A stretch of 64,000 nt of DNA from PALSA-968 sp038214655 (GTDB taxonomy: Bacteria > Bacteroidota > Bacteroidia > B-17B0 > Aurantibacillaceae): NCBI GenBank assembly GCA_038214655.1, contig JBBQRR010000018.1:1-64000 (forward strand), read 5' to 3'. This document shows positions 56,171-64,000 of the stretch, one piece after another; position 1 is the first letter of the stretch; each line of letters begins with the position of its first letter. The notes below the pieces were generated by a model. That model saw nothing but the letters and a program-made list of their open reading frames with translations. It was not told where the DNA came from and did no database searches. The position numbers were made by a program, and so were the translations under genes.

Positions 56171-57814
56171 ATGAAGAAAATCCTACTATTAGTTTGCGTT
56201 TGTTTAATCGCATCTGTCAGCCTTGCTTTTAATGTCGGCGACGACGAACTCAGTATTAAAAATATAGCCAAAGCCGGGGTAGCCAAACAAAAAATGTACG
56301 GCGGGCAATACAAAGCCGCATTGGTAATGTTTAACGAAATATTAAAAGATCATCCCGGTAACGGCGCTATGTTATATTACGCGGGCGATTGCAATTATAA
56401 ACTGGGCGATAAAGATAAAGCGCTAAAGCTGCTCGAGAAAGCAAAAATATCCGCTAAACCAAATGCCGAAACTTTTTTATTGTTAGGACAGATTTATGAA
56501 TCTACCGGCAAAACTGATGAGGCACTTGCCGAATACGCCACTTATAAAACAAAAGCTTCTGCTTCTGAAGTAAAAGACAGTAATGTTGAATTATTTATAA
56601 GTCATTGCAACAATGCCAAAATAGCAATGGCAAAACCCATTGATGTTAAAATTGAAAACTTAGGACAAAACGTAAATTCTAAGTACGACGATAAAGGCCC
56701 GGCTATAACCGCCGACGGAAAAAAACTTTTCTTTAATTCACGCCGCCCGCAAGGAACGGATGATGCAGTGGATGTAGAAGGCGACGGAAAATATTTTGAA
56801 AATATTTATTTCACCACCTGGGATACCACCAAACAAATGTGGAACGAGGTTGATGAAGTGCCCGGGCAGGTAAATCAGGAAGGAACGCATAGCGCCTGTA
56901 CAGGTATTTCGCCTGATGGTAAGCAAATTTTTATTTACAAAAACGACCTTAAAGATCCTAACGCCCGTGGCGGAGATATTTTTGTTTCGAAGGTGATGAA
57001 CAATAAATGGAAAACACCCGAAGCTTTTGGTAAACCTGTAAACACTTCTTATTGGGAAGGTGGCGCTTGTATATCGCCCGATGGCAAAACACTTTATTTT
57101 GTTAGCGAAAGCCCTAAGTACGGAAAAGAAAAAGGTTACGGCGGCGCGGATATTTGGTTGGTACATCGTATTTCTAAAACAGAGTGGGGCAAGCCCGAAA
57201 ATTTAGGAGCCGAAGTAAACAGCCCTTATCAGGAAGCCGGAATATTTTTAGCGCCCGATGGCAAAACACTTTTTTTCTGTTCAAACAATCCAAACTCTAT
57301 GGGCGAGTATGATATTTTTCGTACGATTAATGAGGGCGGAAAATGGAGCAAGCCCGAAAATTTAGGATACCCTATTAATACCATTCGCCGCGATGGCCCT
57401 TTGGTTTTGGCAGCTAATCCAAAATATGCGTATTTATCATCCGATCGTCCGGGTGGTTTCGGAGAAAATGATATTTACCGGGTTGATTTGGAAAATTACT
57501 CTTTGCTTGATAAAGGTTTTGCTAAAAAAGGAGACAATATTTTAAGTATTATGATTGGCCTTGTGCGCGACGGATACGAAGGAAAAGGATTAGAAGGAGC
57601 AGAAGTAACTTTTTTAAACGAGAGCGGCGAAAAAATCTCCTCTATAACTACCAACGAAAGCGGCGAATACCTGATAACTTTAAAAGGCGGCGTAACCTAT
57701 ACCGTAAAAGTTACCAAAGAAGGTTATAAGCCAATGGAAGAAAAAGTTACTCTTCCCGTAGGTAAAGGCGGCGACGCTTACAAGCTTGAAAAGCAATTCT
57801 TACTTAACAAATAA
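56171..57814 (+). CDS. envelope protein with TPR, PD40 beta-propeller and CnaB-like domains
   Basis: From ATG 56171 (signal peptide KKILLLVCVCLIASVSLAF; an ATG at 56147 adds eight residues) this is 547 residues. TPR-like repeats (YAGDCNYKLGDKDKALKLLEKAK) occupy the first ~140. Four PD40/WD40-like propeller units follow (DDKGPAITADGKKLFFNSRRP, ACISPDGKTLYFVSE, AGIFLAPDGKTLFFCSNN, YLSSDRPGGFGENDIY). A carboxypeptidase-regulatory/CnaB-like domain (LEGAEVTFLNESGEKISSITTNESGEYLITL) ends the chain. PorE-like proteins of the T9SS have this order plus an OmpA domain, which is absent here. It heads a tight four-gene operon. Confidence 0.85.
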   Translation: MKKILLLVCVCLIASVSLAFNVGDDELSIKNIAKAGVAKQKMYGGQYKAALVMFNEILKDHPGNGAMLYYAGDCNYKLGDKDKALKLLEKAKISAKPNAETFLLLGQIYESTGKTDEALAEYATYKTKASASEVKDSNVELFISHCNNAKIAMAKPIDVKIENLGQNVNSKYDDKGPAITADGKKLFFNSRRPQGTDDAVDVEGDGKYFENIYFTTWDTTKQMWNEVDEVPGQVNQEGTHSACTGISPDGKQIFIYKNDLKDPNARGGDIFVSKVMNNKWKTPEAFGKPVNTSYWEGGACISPDGKTLYFVSESPKYGKEKGYGGADIWLVHRISKTEWGKPENLGAEVNSPYQEAGIFLAPDGKTLFFCSNNPNSMGEYDIFRTINEGGKWSKPENLGYPINTIRRDGPLVLAANPKYAYLSSDRPGGFGENDIYRVDLENYSLLDKGFAKKGDNILSIMIGLVRDGYEGKGLEGAEVTFLNESGEKISSITTNESGEYLITLKGGVTYTVKVTKEGYKPMEEKVTLPVGKGGDAYKLEKQFLLNK

Positions 57815-57817
57815 TTT

Positions 57818-59686
57818 ATGAAGCGATATGCGCTTTTTACCGGACTTCTTGTCTTCTTTTCTACTGCTTTTTTTGCCGGAAACGATTACAAATATTTTAT
57901 TGACTTAACCAAGGTTGAGAATGATAAAGTACTTGTAAAACTTATTCCGCCCGATTTTCAGGAAAACGAAGCGATATTTATGTTTCCTGCTATTGTGCCC
58001 GGCACCTATGCTATTTATAATTTTGGCAGGTTTATCAGCGAATTTAAAGTGGTTGATAAAAACGGCGCTGATATTGCGTTTACGGTAACCGATAAAAACA
58101 CGTATAAAATTTCTAATGCAAAAAATATTGGGTACATAACTTATAAAGTTGATGATACCTGGGATTGGGAGGCGAAGAAAGGTGAAGTAAAAGATGATAT
58201 AGTTTTTGAACCGGCCGGCACAAATATTGAAGCCGATAAAAATTTTATATTAAACACGCATGGCTTTTTCGGCTATTTTAAAAACATGACCGAAAGAAAT
58301 TTTTCTATCGAAGTAAAAAAACCAAAAGGCTTTTACGCATCAAGCGGATTATCTTCCATTAAAAATGGCGTTGATACCGATATCATTGAAACCGACGGGT
58401 ATCATCGTTTAGTAGATTCTCCGGTCATGTATTGCTTGCCTGATACCACTTTTGTTGAAGTAGGAGGCTCGCGCGTTTTAATTTCGGTTTATTCTCCCAA
58501 TAAAAAATTGAGCTCGGCTTACGTTGCCCGTAATATTTCTGAAATACTGCAGGCACAAAAAATGTATCTGGGCGGAAAACTTCCGGTTGATAAATACGCT
58601 TTTATTTTTTACATGACCGATAAACTTACCCTAAGCGGTAACTCGGGCGCCTTAGAGCATAGTTTTTCTTCTATGTATGTATTGCAGGAAATAGATTCGG
58701 TTTACCTTACAGAAACGCTTCGCGATGTGGCGGCGCATGAATTTTTTCATATCGTAACGCCACTCAATATTCATAGCGAAGAAATAGGAAATTTTGATTT
58801 CAATAATCCGCGCATGAGCGAGCATCTTTGGTTGTACGAAGGACTTACCGAGTATAACGCGCATCATGTACAGGTATTAAGCGGACTAATTGAAATAGAA
58901 AAGTTTATTGATATCATGCAAAACAAAATGAGCGAGGCACAATCGCAATACAACGATACGCTGCCTTTTACATTTATGAGCAGGCATGTTTTAGAAACCA
59001 AGTATCATAAAGAATATAATAACGTGTATGCCAAAGGCGCACTTATAAATATGTGTTTAGATATTATGCTGCGTTATTACAGCAAAGGAAAATACGGTAC
59101 GCAAAATCTGATGATGGATTTGTCTAAAAAATACGGAAAAAACAAATCGTTTAAGGACGAAGAATTGTTTGATGAGATTGAAAAACTTACCTTCCCTCAA
59201 ATACGCGAGTTTTTAAATACCTACGTTGCAGGCAATAAAAAACTTCCTTTCGAAACCGTTTTTGAAATGGTGGGCTTAACTTACAGTGCTGTTTTAGAAA
59301 AGCAAGAAGTTAGTTTGGGAGGTTTTGGCTTAGGCTTTAATCCCTCAACCAGCCGCGCTATCATTTACGAAACAGAAAAGATGGATGCTTTTGGAAAAAA
59401 GATGGGCTATAAAGAAGGCGATGAGATCGTGCTGTTTAATAACAAAGTAGTTACTATGGAAAATTATAAAGAAGTGCTTTTCGGGTATTTACAAAGCGCA
59501 CAGCCCGGCGATAAATTAGAAGTGCAGGTTGCCCGCAAAAAGAAAAACGGAAAAGAGAAAATTAAAACCTTAAAAGCAAAAGTACAAATGGTAAAAATTA
59601 CCATTCCTAACTTTATTACCGTAAATAAAAATGCTTCAGAGCGCCAGGTTTTAGCGCGCAATGCCTGGTTGGGTATAAAACAGTAG
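57818..59686 (+). CDS. exported M61 family metallopeptidase with PDZ domain
   Basis: A 622-residue aminopeptidase-like zinc enzyme. The signal peptide is RYALFTGLLVFFSTAFFAG. The M61 beta-rich N-terminus (MFPAIVPGTYAIYNFGRFISEF) precedes the zinc site AAHEFFHIVTPL (His307, Glu308, His311) and the third-ligand region LYEGLTEYNAHH. A PDZ domain follows near the C-terminus (MGYKEGDEIVLFNNKVVTMENYKEVL). M61 peptidases usually prefer N-terminal Gly or Ala. It starts 3 bp after the PD40 gene and ends 3 bp before the kinase gene. Confidence 0.9.
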   Translation: MKRYALFTGLLVFFSTAFFAGNDYKYFIDLTKVENDKVLVKLIPPDFQENEAIFMFPAIVPGTYAIYNFGRFISEFKVVDKNGADIAFTVTDKNTYKISNAKNIGYITYKVDDTWDWEAKKGEVKDDIVFEPAGTNIEADKNFILNTHGFFGYFKNMTERNFSIEVKKPKGFYASSGLSSIKNGVDTDIIETDGYHRLVDSPVMYCLPDTTFVEVGGSRVLISVYSPNKKLSSAYVARNISEILQAQKMYLGGKLPVDKYAFIFYMTDKLTLSGNSGALEHSFSSMYVLQEIDSVYLTETLRDVAAHEFFHIVTPLNIHSEEIGNFDFNNPRMSEHLWLYEGLTEYNAHHVQVLSGLIEIEKFIDIMQNKMSEAQSQYNDTLPFTFMSRHVLETKYHKEYNNVYAKGALINMCLDIMLRYYSKGKYGTQNLMMDLSKKYGKNKSFKDEELFDEIEKLTFPQIREFLNTYVAGNKKLPFETVFEMVGLTYSAVLEKQEVSLGGFGLGFNPSTSRAIIYETEKMDAFGKKMGYKEGDEIVLFNNKVVTMENYKEVLFGYLQSAQPGDKLEVQVARKKKNGKEKIKTLKAKVQMVKITIPNFITVNKNASERQVLARNAWLGIKQ

Positions 59687-59689
59687 CAC

Positions 59690-60733
59690 ATGCAAAAGAG
59701 CCGTATCTATTGGATTGCACAAATTATTGGGTGGTCGGCATTTTTTGCAGCTAATTTTTTCACATCGCCTGTAAAAAATACCTATACAAGGCCCGATATT
59801 ATTTATTACGCCTTGCTGGTGCCAACCGCCATTCTGTTAACACATCTTTATCGCTTACTTATTATTCGCTATAGCTGGCTGCAAAAAGCGGTGCTTAGCC
59901 AGTTAATGATTGCTATTATTTCGGGATACGCACTTTCTATTTTATTTCTCACCACACAGTATTTTTTAAACCTGGCCATTTTTGGCATAGCCGGCAAACT
60001 ATCCTTAATTGATTCGGCTATACAGGTTATACAATTTTGGTTTGTATTTTTTTTGTGGAACGTTTTTTATTACTTCTACCATTACACGCGCAACATGCGT
60101 AAGGTAGAAATACAACAATTAAAAATGCAAGCCACTTTAAAGGCGGCCGAGCTTAATAAATTAAAATCGCAGCTAAATCCGCATTTTATGTTTAATGCCA
60201 TGAATAGCATACGTGCCCTCATTGACGAAGATCCTAAAAAAGCAAAAGAGGCAGTAACCAAGCTCTCCTCCATTTTACGGCAAACTTTAACACTCGAAAA
60301 AAACAAACTCATTCCGTTTGACCGCGAGATGCAATTGGTAAAAGATTACCTTGATTTGGAAAAAATACGTTTTGAAGAGCGTTTACATTGCACCTACGAT
60401 ATAGTGCCCGGCTCGCAGCAATACAACGTGCCTCCCATGATTTTGCAGACTTTGGTAGAGAATGCTATTAAGCACGGTATTTCTAATCTAACCGAAGGAG
60501 GAATGATTACCATTAAAACAGAAATGCTGAAAGGCAAAAAATTGAAAATTGAAATAAGCAATTCGGGCACCTACAATCCCGAAATAACACCCCAATCGGG
60601 CTATGGTATTAAAAACACCCGCGACCGTCTGGCACACGTTTTTGCCGATGATGCAAGCTTTTCCATCTTTAATGAAAAATTCTTCGTAAAAACCCAAATA
60701 GTCATACCTTTATATAAAACTAATAATTTTTAA
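59690..60733 (+). CDS. LytS/YehU-type sensor histidine kinase
   Basis: A 347-residue kinase with four N-terminal membrane segments (WIAQIIGWSAFFAANFF, IIYYALLVPTAILLTHLY, QLMIAIISGYALSILFL, VIQFWFVFFLWNVFYYF). A short coiled coil leads to the His_kinase domain with phosphoacceptor His165 in LNPHFMFNAMNSI. The ATPase domain has QTLVENAIKHGI and SGYGIKNTRDRL. The sensory signal must be detected in or near the membrane. It is one base from the LytTR regulator gene, its clear partner. Confidence 0.92.
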   Translation: MQKSRIYWIAQIIGWSAFFAANFFTSPVKNTYTRPDIIYYALLVPTAILLTHLYRLLIIRYSWLQKAVLSQLMIAIISGYALSILFLTTQYFLNLAIFGIAGKLSLIDSAIQVIQFWFVFFLWNVFYYFYHYTRNMRKVEIQQLKMQATLKAAELNKLKSQLNPHFMFNAMNSIRALIDEDPKKAKEAVTKLSSILRQTLTLEKNKLIPFDREMQLVKDYLDLEKIRFEERLHCTYDIVPGSQQYNVPPMILQTLVENAIKHGISNLTEGGMITIKTEMLKGKKLKIEISNSGTYNPEITPQSGYGIKNTRDRLAHVFADDASFSIFNEKFFVKTQIVIPLYKTNNF

Positions 60734-60734
60734 A

Positions 60735-61451
60735 ATGAGAGCCATAATTGTTGATGATGAGAGATTAGCGCGGCAGGAACTAAAGAGTTTGTTGGCCGAG
60801 CATAAAGAGATTGAAGTAATAGCAGAGTGTGCCAATGCTACTGAAGCAAAAGAACAGATAGCCTTATTAAAACCGGATGTGGTTTTTTTAGATATACAAA
60901 TGCCCGGTAAAAATGGTTTGGAACTTGCGCAGGAATTATCGCCTGTGCCCGAGCTGGTTTTTATTACCGCCCACGATGAATTTGCCCTACGTGCGTTTGA
61001 AGTAAACGCTTTAGATTATTTATTAAAGCCGGTGCAGGCCGACCGTTTAGCGGAGACCATAAAAAAACTTTTCGAAAAAGAAGAAGACGAGGCGCCTCAG
61101 GATTTTCGCACCGTACTTACCGATGAGGATCAGGTATTTTTAAAAGACGGAGAGCGTTGCTGGTTTGTAAAACTTGCCAACGTGCGCTTATTTGAAAGCG
61201 AAGGAAATTATGTGCGCGTGTTTTTTGAAGGAAGCAAACCACTTATACTTCGCAGTTTAAATAATTTAGAACAACGTTTAAGCCCCAATAGTTTTTTCCG
61301 CGCCAGCCGCAAGCACATTGTAAACCTGCGCTGGATAGAAAATATTGAGCCCTGGTTTAACGGCGGCCTTATGGTAAAACTAAAAGGCGGCGAGCAAATA
61401 GAAATATCGCGCCGCCAATCCGTGAAGCTTAAGGACATGATGAGCTTGTAG
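60735..61451 (+). CDS. LytTR-type response regulator
   Basis: A 238-residue regulator. The receiver has VDDERLARQEL, phospho-acceptor Asp53 in VVFLDIQMPGKNG, FITAHDEFALRAFE and LKPVQADRL. A linker leads to a LytTR DNA-binding domain (LFESEGNYVRVFFEG, LNNLEQRLSPNSFFRASRKHIVNL, GGEQIEISRRQSVKLKDMM). It is the last gene of the PD40-M61-kinase-regulator operon, with a one-base gap to the kinase. Confidence 0.94.
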   Translation: MRAIIVDDERLARQELKSLLAEHKEIEVIAECANATEAKEQIALLKPDVVFLDIQMPGKNGLELAQELSPVPELVFITAHDEFALRAFEVNALDYLLKPVQADRLAETIKKLFEKEEDEAPQDFRTVLTDEDQVFLKDGERCWFVKLANVRLFESEGNYVRVFFEGSKPLILRSLNNLEQRLSPNSFFRASRKHIVNLRWIENIEPWFNGGLMVKLKGGEQIEISRRQSVKLKDMMSL

Positions 61452-61487
61452 GATATTTTCAAGAATTAAGATTTTTCTGTGTTAAAT

Positions 61488-61667
61488 GTTTTGGGCGTGC
61501 CCCCGCATTTTAGATTTTCTTTCAATGAGTATTTATTCGCGGGTCAGGCTACAAAAGGGTGCCGTTTTTTGCCCATGCTTCTCCGAAGAGGAATTTAACA
61601 AGCCGAAGCATTTTATATTTTTAAAAGCAGTCTGGCCAAAAGAACCCCTGCGGGCCTTTTGTATCCT
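61488..61667 (-). repeat. dispersed intergenic repeat, copy B (inverted relative to copy A)
   Basis: On the minus strand this 180-bp block shares with 134-320 the ordered motifs GGCCCGCAGGGGTTCTTTT, GCATGGGCAAAAAACGG, TAGCCTGACCCGC, ATTGAAAGAAAAT and GGGGGCACGCCCAAAAC. Here an extra stem (GCTTC...GAAGC, 61577-61609) takes the place of the hairpin in copy A. It fills most of the 308-bp gap between the LytTR gene and the convergent T9SS gene; I see nothing else in that gap. A short open frame across it is repeat-derived. Confidence 0.7.
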
Positions 61668-61759
61668 TCACGCAAATACAAAAGAGGAACTAAATTGCAT
61701 ACAGCGTAAATAAAATATTGCAGAATTGAATATGAAATTATCGGTGGTTGCTAAAAAAT

Positions 61760-62620
61760 TTATTTTACAACCACCATTTTCTTACCCACACTTGAATTAC
61801 CTACTGTTTGCAATTGGTAGTAATAAGTCCCCGCGGGCATATCCGAAGTTGAAATAAGTAAATGATCAAAAGTTTTATCCACTTTAAAGCGTTTTATTTC
61901 TGTACCCTGCAAATCATAAAAAACTATTTCGCCCTGATTCGCTTCTTTTGGTAGCGCATAATCAATTTTTGTGATGTTAATAACAGGGTTTGGCGCGGGA
62001 TTAGAAATTAATCCCTGAGCCTGTGCTAAATTTTGATTAGCAATTTGAATTGCGGTGGTTAGCGTGCCTGCTAGACCAAATACCTTTGCCTGTCCATTTA
62101 TATAACTCAATATCATTTGTGTTCCATTACTCGTAGTGTTATAAATTGGAAATTGCTGTAATGGAACATTCGGAAATATTGAAACTGTACCAGTATCAGA
62201 GAATAGCAAAGTTCCATTTTCATTATAAATGCCTGTGTAAAAACTTCCACCGCCAGAACTTGGAAAAGGAACTGAATACATAAATTCTATTTTCGAATCT
62301 AAATTAAAAAGATGCTGGGAAAGATAGAGAATGTTTCTATAATTTACACCGTTATTACTTAAGGGTAGTCCGGACAAAGAAATTGTTTGTTTCAAAGTAT
62401 GACTCATGTCATAAATACCTATATACCCTCCGTGTCGATTGATATTTACATATTGCTCACCGGAAACCTCAAAATTCACTATCATTAGTTGGTCTTCCGC
62501 ATAAACTCCTCCAATGTTACTTTGACATGTAGAGCCGCTATCTTGAGTAAAAATATAAGTAATTTGCGCTTGTATATTTGTAAGTAATAAGACAAAAGTA
62601 ATGAGAAGTATTTTTTTCAT
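61760..62620 (-). CDS. secreted T9SS type A protein of unknown function
   Basis: A 286-residue exported protein: signal peptide KKILLITFVLLLTNIQAQ, then a ~190-residue beta-rich region of no recognised family (YVNINRHGGYIGIYDMSHTLKQTISL). A C-terminal type A sorting domain follows (NPAPNPVINITKIDYALPKEANQGEIVFYDLQGTEIKRF ... MPAGTYYYQLQTVGNSSVGKKMVVVK). The function of the passenger part cannot be inferred. It lies 67 bp downstream of another T9SS cargo gene on the same strand. Confidence 0.83.
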   Translation of the reverse strand: MKKILLITFVLLLTNIQAQITYIFTQDSGSTCQSNIGGVYAEDQLMIVNFEVSGEQYVNINRHGGYIGIYDMSHTLKQTISLSGLPLSNNGVNYRNILYLSQHLFNLDSKIEFMYSVPFPSSGGGSFYTGIYNENGTLLFSDTGTVSIFPNVPLQQFPIYNTTSNGTQMILSYINGQAKVFGLAGTLTTAIQIANQNLAQAQGLISNPAPNPVINITKIDYALPKEANQGEIVFYDLQGTEIKRFKVDKTFDHLLISTSDMPAGTYYYQLQTVGNSSVGKKMVVVK

Positions 62621-62687
62621 GGTTTTTATTTTAGTGAAGATAAGCCTTTTTCATCTACAATTGATAACAAAATAGGGGAAGGGACAA

Positions 62688-64000
62688 TCAGTCTATCTTT
62701 ACGATCTTTAATTTTTTTTCTTCGTTACCAATTTTTACTTTGCAAAAATAAATACCGGCCCTTTGTTTGCTTATATCAATTTGCTGTTCTTGTAAAGGTT
62801 TTTTGTTTTCATAAACAAGTTCACCTAATGAATTGTAAATAGATATAGAATCATACTCAATATAGGATTTTATTCTTAACAAACCTGTTGTTGGATTCGG
62901 AAAAACACTAATCTGATTCCGACTTGATTCATTTAATTGATGAATATCGATGTTCCCGCAGTAGGTTTGATATTCTATGTGATTATTCAATCCCATTCTT
63001 TGTGTTTTTCCTCCAAGAAAAAACCCGGAAGAAACATAATTACATAAGGTGCCAATTTGGTTGGGCGAATTTATTACGCCCAGATAATTAGAATTACTTT
63101 GTGCAACATAAATTTTGCCGTCAGCCCCAATATCAAGAGAACCAAACGGAGAGTTAGCGGTTAAAGGGACAGTATATAAAATTGTTTTTGTGTTTGATAT
63201 GGAAACGGAATCATTACCTGAAATGTCGAATTGATAAACTTTATTAGAATCTGTCGAAGTAAAATTCAATGCTTTCCATGTGGCAGCGTATAGCTTCGAA
63301 TTATCAGGAGAAAAACTTAGCCCATACCCCCCTCTTTCATATGAAAGATTAATGAAATTTGAAACAACCCCTGTAGTGTTATCAAAATCGAATAAGCATA
63401 AATAATCTGAATTAGCATTATTTCCAATGCCGTTATTATTAATTGCCAATTTTTTTTGACTTGGAGAAAATTTCATTTCACCTCTTGCATTCATCCCTGA
63501 ATTGCATGGAATAAGGGCGGGCCCAATATTTGAAATAACGGGCAAAGAATTAATTCCGGAAGAGGTTACCAGATAGCACAAAAAATTATTGTTCCCATAT
63601 TCGTGAACAGCGACCCAAATATCAACTCCATTCGAATGATAGGTTGCAGCTATCTGTTCTGTTATGGTTAATGCTGTAAGAACATTATTTTTACTAATAA
63701 CATCCCCAAAACCTCCATTTAAACTCATATCTATTATATGATACTGCAAATTAAGGGAGCTTTGTCCTTGGATTTGAGTTGTTAATACATAAAAAATATT
63801 TGGAGTTGAAGGTTTGGGAATTATCATTACCTGACTTAAAGTTCCACCTGAAGAAACTAAATTACCATTAAGCATTGGATTATGTTGTTTATTCCAAACT
63901 ACATCTGAATTGGTATAAAATAAAAGTTGTCCTATTGTATCACATATAGAGGAACATCCCTCGCTTCCGGGATTCTGACCATTTGTAAGTGCCAAGGGAA
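62688..64000 (-). CDS. secreted T9SS type A protein, 5' end beyond the window
   Basis: The reading frame is open to the right edge, so the visible ~437 residues lack the N-terminus. SEGCSSICDTIGQLLFYTNSDVVWNKQHNPML is the usual opening blade of Bacteroidota propeller-type surface proteins. Further repeated blades follow (KFSPSQKKLAINNNG, LSFSPDNSKLYAATW, LDIGADGKIYVAQSNSNYLGVINSPNQIG). The C-terminus is a type A sorting domain (SVFPNPTTGLLRIKSYIEYDSISIYNSLGELVYENK ... RAGIYFCKVKIGNEEKKLKIVKID). It is probably a surface beta-propeller; no enzymatic residues are recognised. Confidence 0.82.
   Translation of the reverse strand, partial: PLALTNGQNPGSEGCSSICDTIGQLLFYTNSDVVWNKQHNPMLNGNLVSSGGTLSQVMIIPKPSTPNIFYVLTTQIQGQSSLNLQYHIIDMSLNGGFGDVISKNNVLTALTITEQIAATYHSNGVDIWVAVHEYGNNNFLCYLVTSSGINSLPVISNIGPALIPCNSGMNARGEMKFSPSQKKLAINNNGIGNNANSDYLCLFDFDNTTGVVSNFINLSYERGGYGLSFSPDNSKLYAATWKALNFTSTDSNKVYQFDISGNDSVSISNTKTILYTVPLTANSPFGSLDIGADGKIYVAQSNSNYLGVINSPNQIGTLCNYVSSGFFLGGKTQRMGLNNHIEYQTYCGNIDIHQLNESSRNQISVFPNPTTGLLRIKSYIEYDSISIYNSLGELVYENKKPLQEQQIDISKQRAGIYFCKVKIGNEEKKLKIVKID

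Noticed and set aside
61486..61713. 75-residue open frame on the plus strand
   Set aside because: It is read straight across the dispersed repeat copy B; copy A does not keep the frame, so the frame is a property of the repeat.
1..64000. tRNA, rRNA, tmRNA, riboswitch, insertion sequence or prophage
   Set aside because: I looked through the intergenic stretches and found no cloverleaf-like stems, conserved rRNA words, transposase or integrase frames; a covariance-model scan would be needed to exclude small RNAs.

Overview
This window is chromosomal DNA of a low-GC member of the Bacteroidota (Flavobacteriales/Chitinophagales-like; the genus cannot be named from sequence alone). The evidence is several secreted proteins with type IX secretion system (T9SS) C-terminal sorting domains, a giant SprB-like adhesin followed directly by a PorP/SprF gene, TPR-PP2C (SpoIIE-type) phosphatases, Porin_10-like and PD40 envelope proteins, and promoters of the Bacteroidota type (TTTG, about 19 nt, TAnnTTTG) in place of -35/-10 boxes. 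I see no rRNA, tRNA, CRISPR array, prophage or insertion sequence.

Layout. 1-400: possible gene fragment running off the left edge, plus one copy of a dispersed ~185-bp repeat. 0.4-6.2 kb: cobalamin adenosyltransferase, fused DppD-DppF ATPase, secreted CotH protein and an acyl-CoA carboxylase beta subunit (a B12/propionyl-CoA theme). 6.2-12.9 kb: two TPR membrane proteins (one lacking its phosphatase domain), a radical SAM/SPASM enzyme, thiolase and an NlpC/P60 protein. 13-20 kb: a 209-bp repeat with inverted ends, an archaemetzincin lipoprotein, and three exported amidohydrolase-family proteins. 20-26 kb: lipoprotein, histidine kinase, GT9 glycosyltransferase, panC, a short GT5-like protein and an SDR. 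26.1-36.8 kb: the 3251-residue SprB-repeat adhesin and its PorP/SprF partner. 36.8-41.1 kb: OmpR-type regulator, Na+/solute symporter, recR and a DUF4143 ATPase downstream of two tandem palindromes. 41-52 kb: more T9SS cargo, a TPR-PP2C phosphatase and small secreted proteins. 52-56 kb: porin, patatin and 3-hydroxybutyrate dehydrogenase. 56.1-61.5 kb: a tight four-gene operon (PD40 protein, M61 peptidase, LytS-type kinase, LytTR regulator). 61.5 kb to the end: the second, inverted copy of the dispersed repeat and two T9SS cargo proteins, the last cut by the window edge.

How the genes fit together. Most of the window serves the cell envelope: exported cargo, an adhesin with its outer-membrane partner, exported hydrolases and signalling. 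Housekeeping genes (panC, recR, thiolase, carboxylase) are interspersed. There is no obvious single accessory island.

The most unusual signal is non-coding. Short arrays built strictly on a 7-bp period, in five unrelated sequence families, sit at gene boundaries (12.07, 15.49/15.63/18.65/18.74, 22.38 and 37.56 kb). Several begin at or contain a stop codon. One family also forms the hydrophobic core of the signal peptides of two neighbouring genes. A second structural curiosity is the DUF4143 ATPase gene: it lies behind two palindromes 32 bp apart and is bracketed by a duplicated piece of the 3' end of recR.
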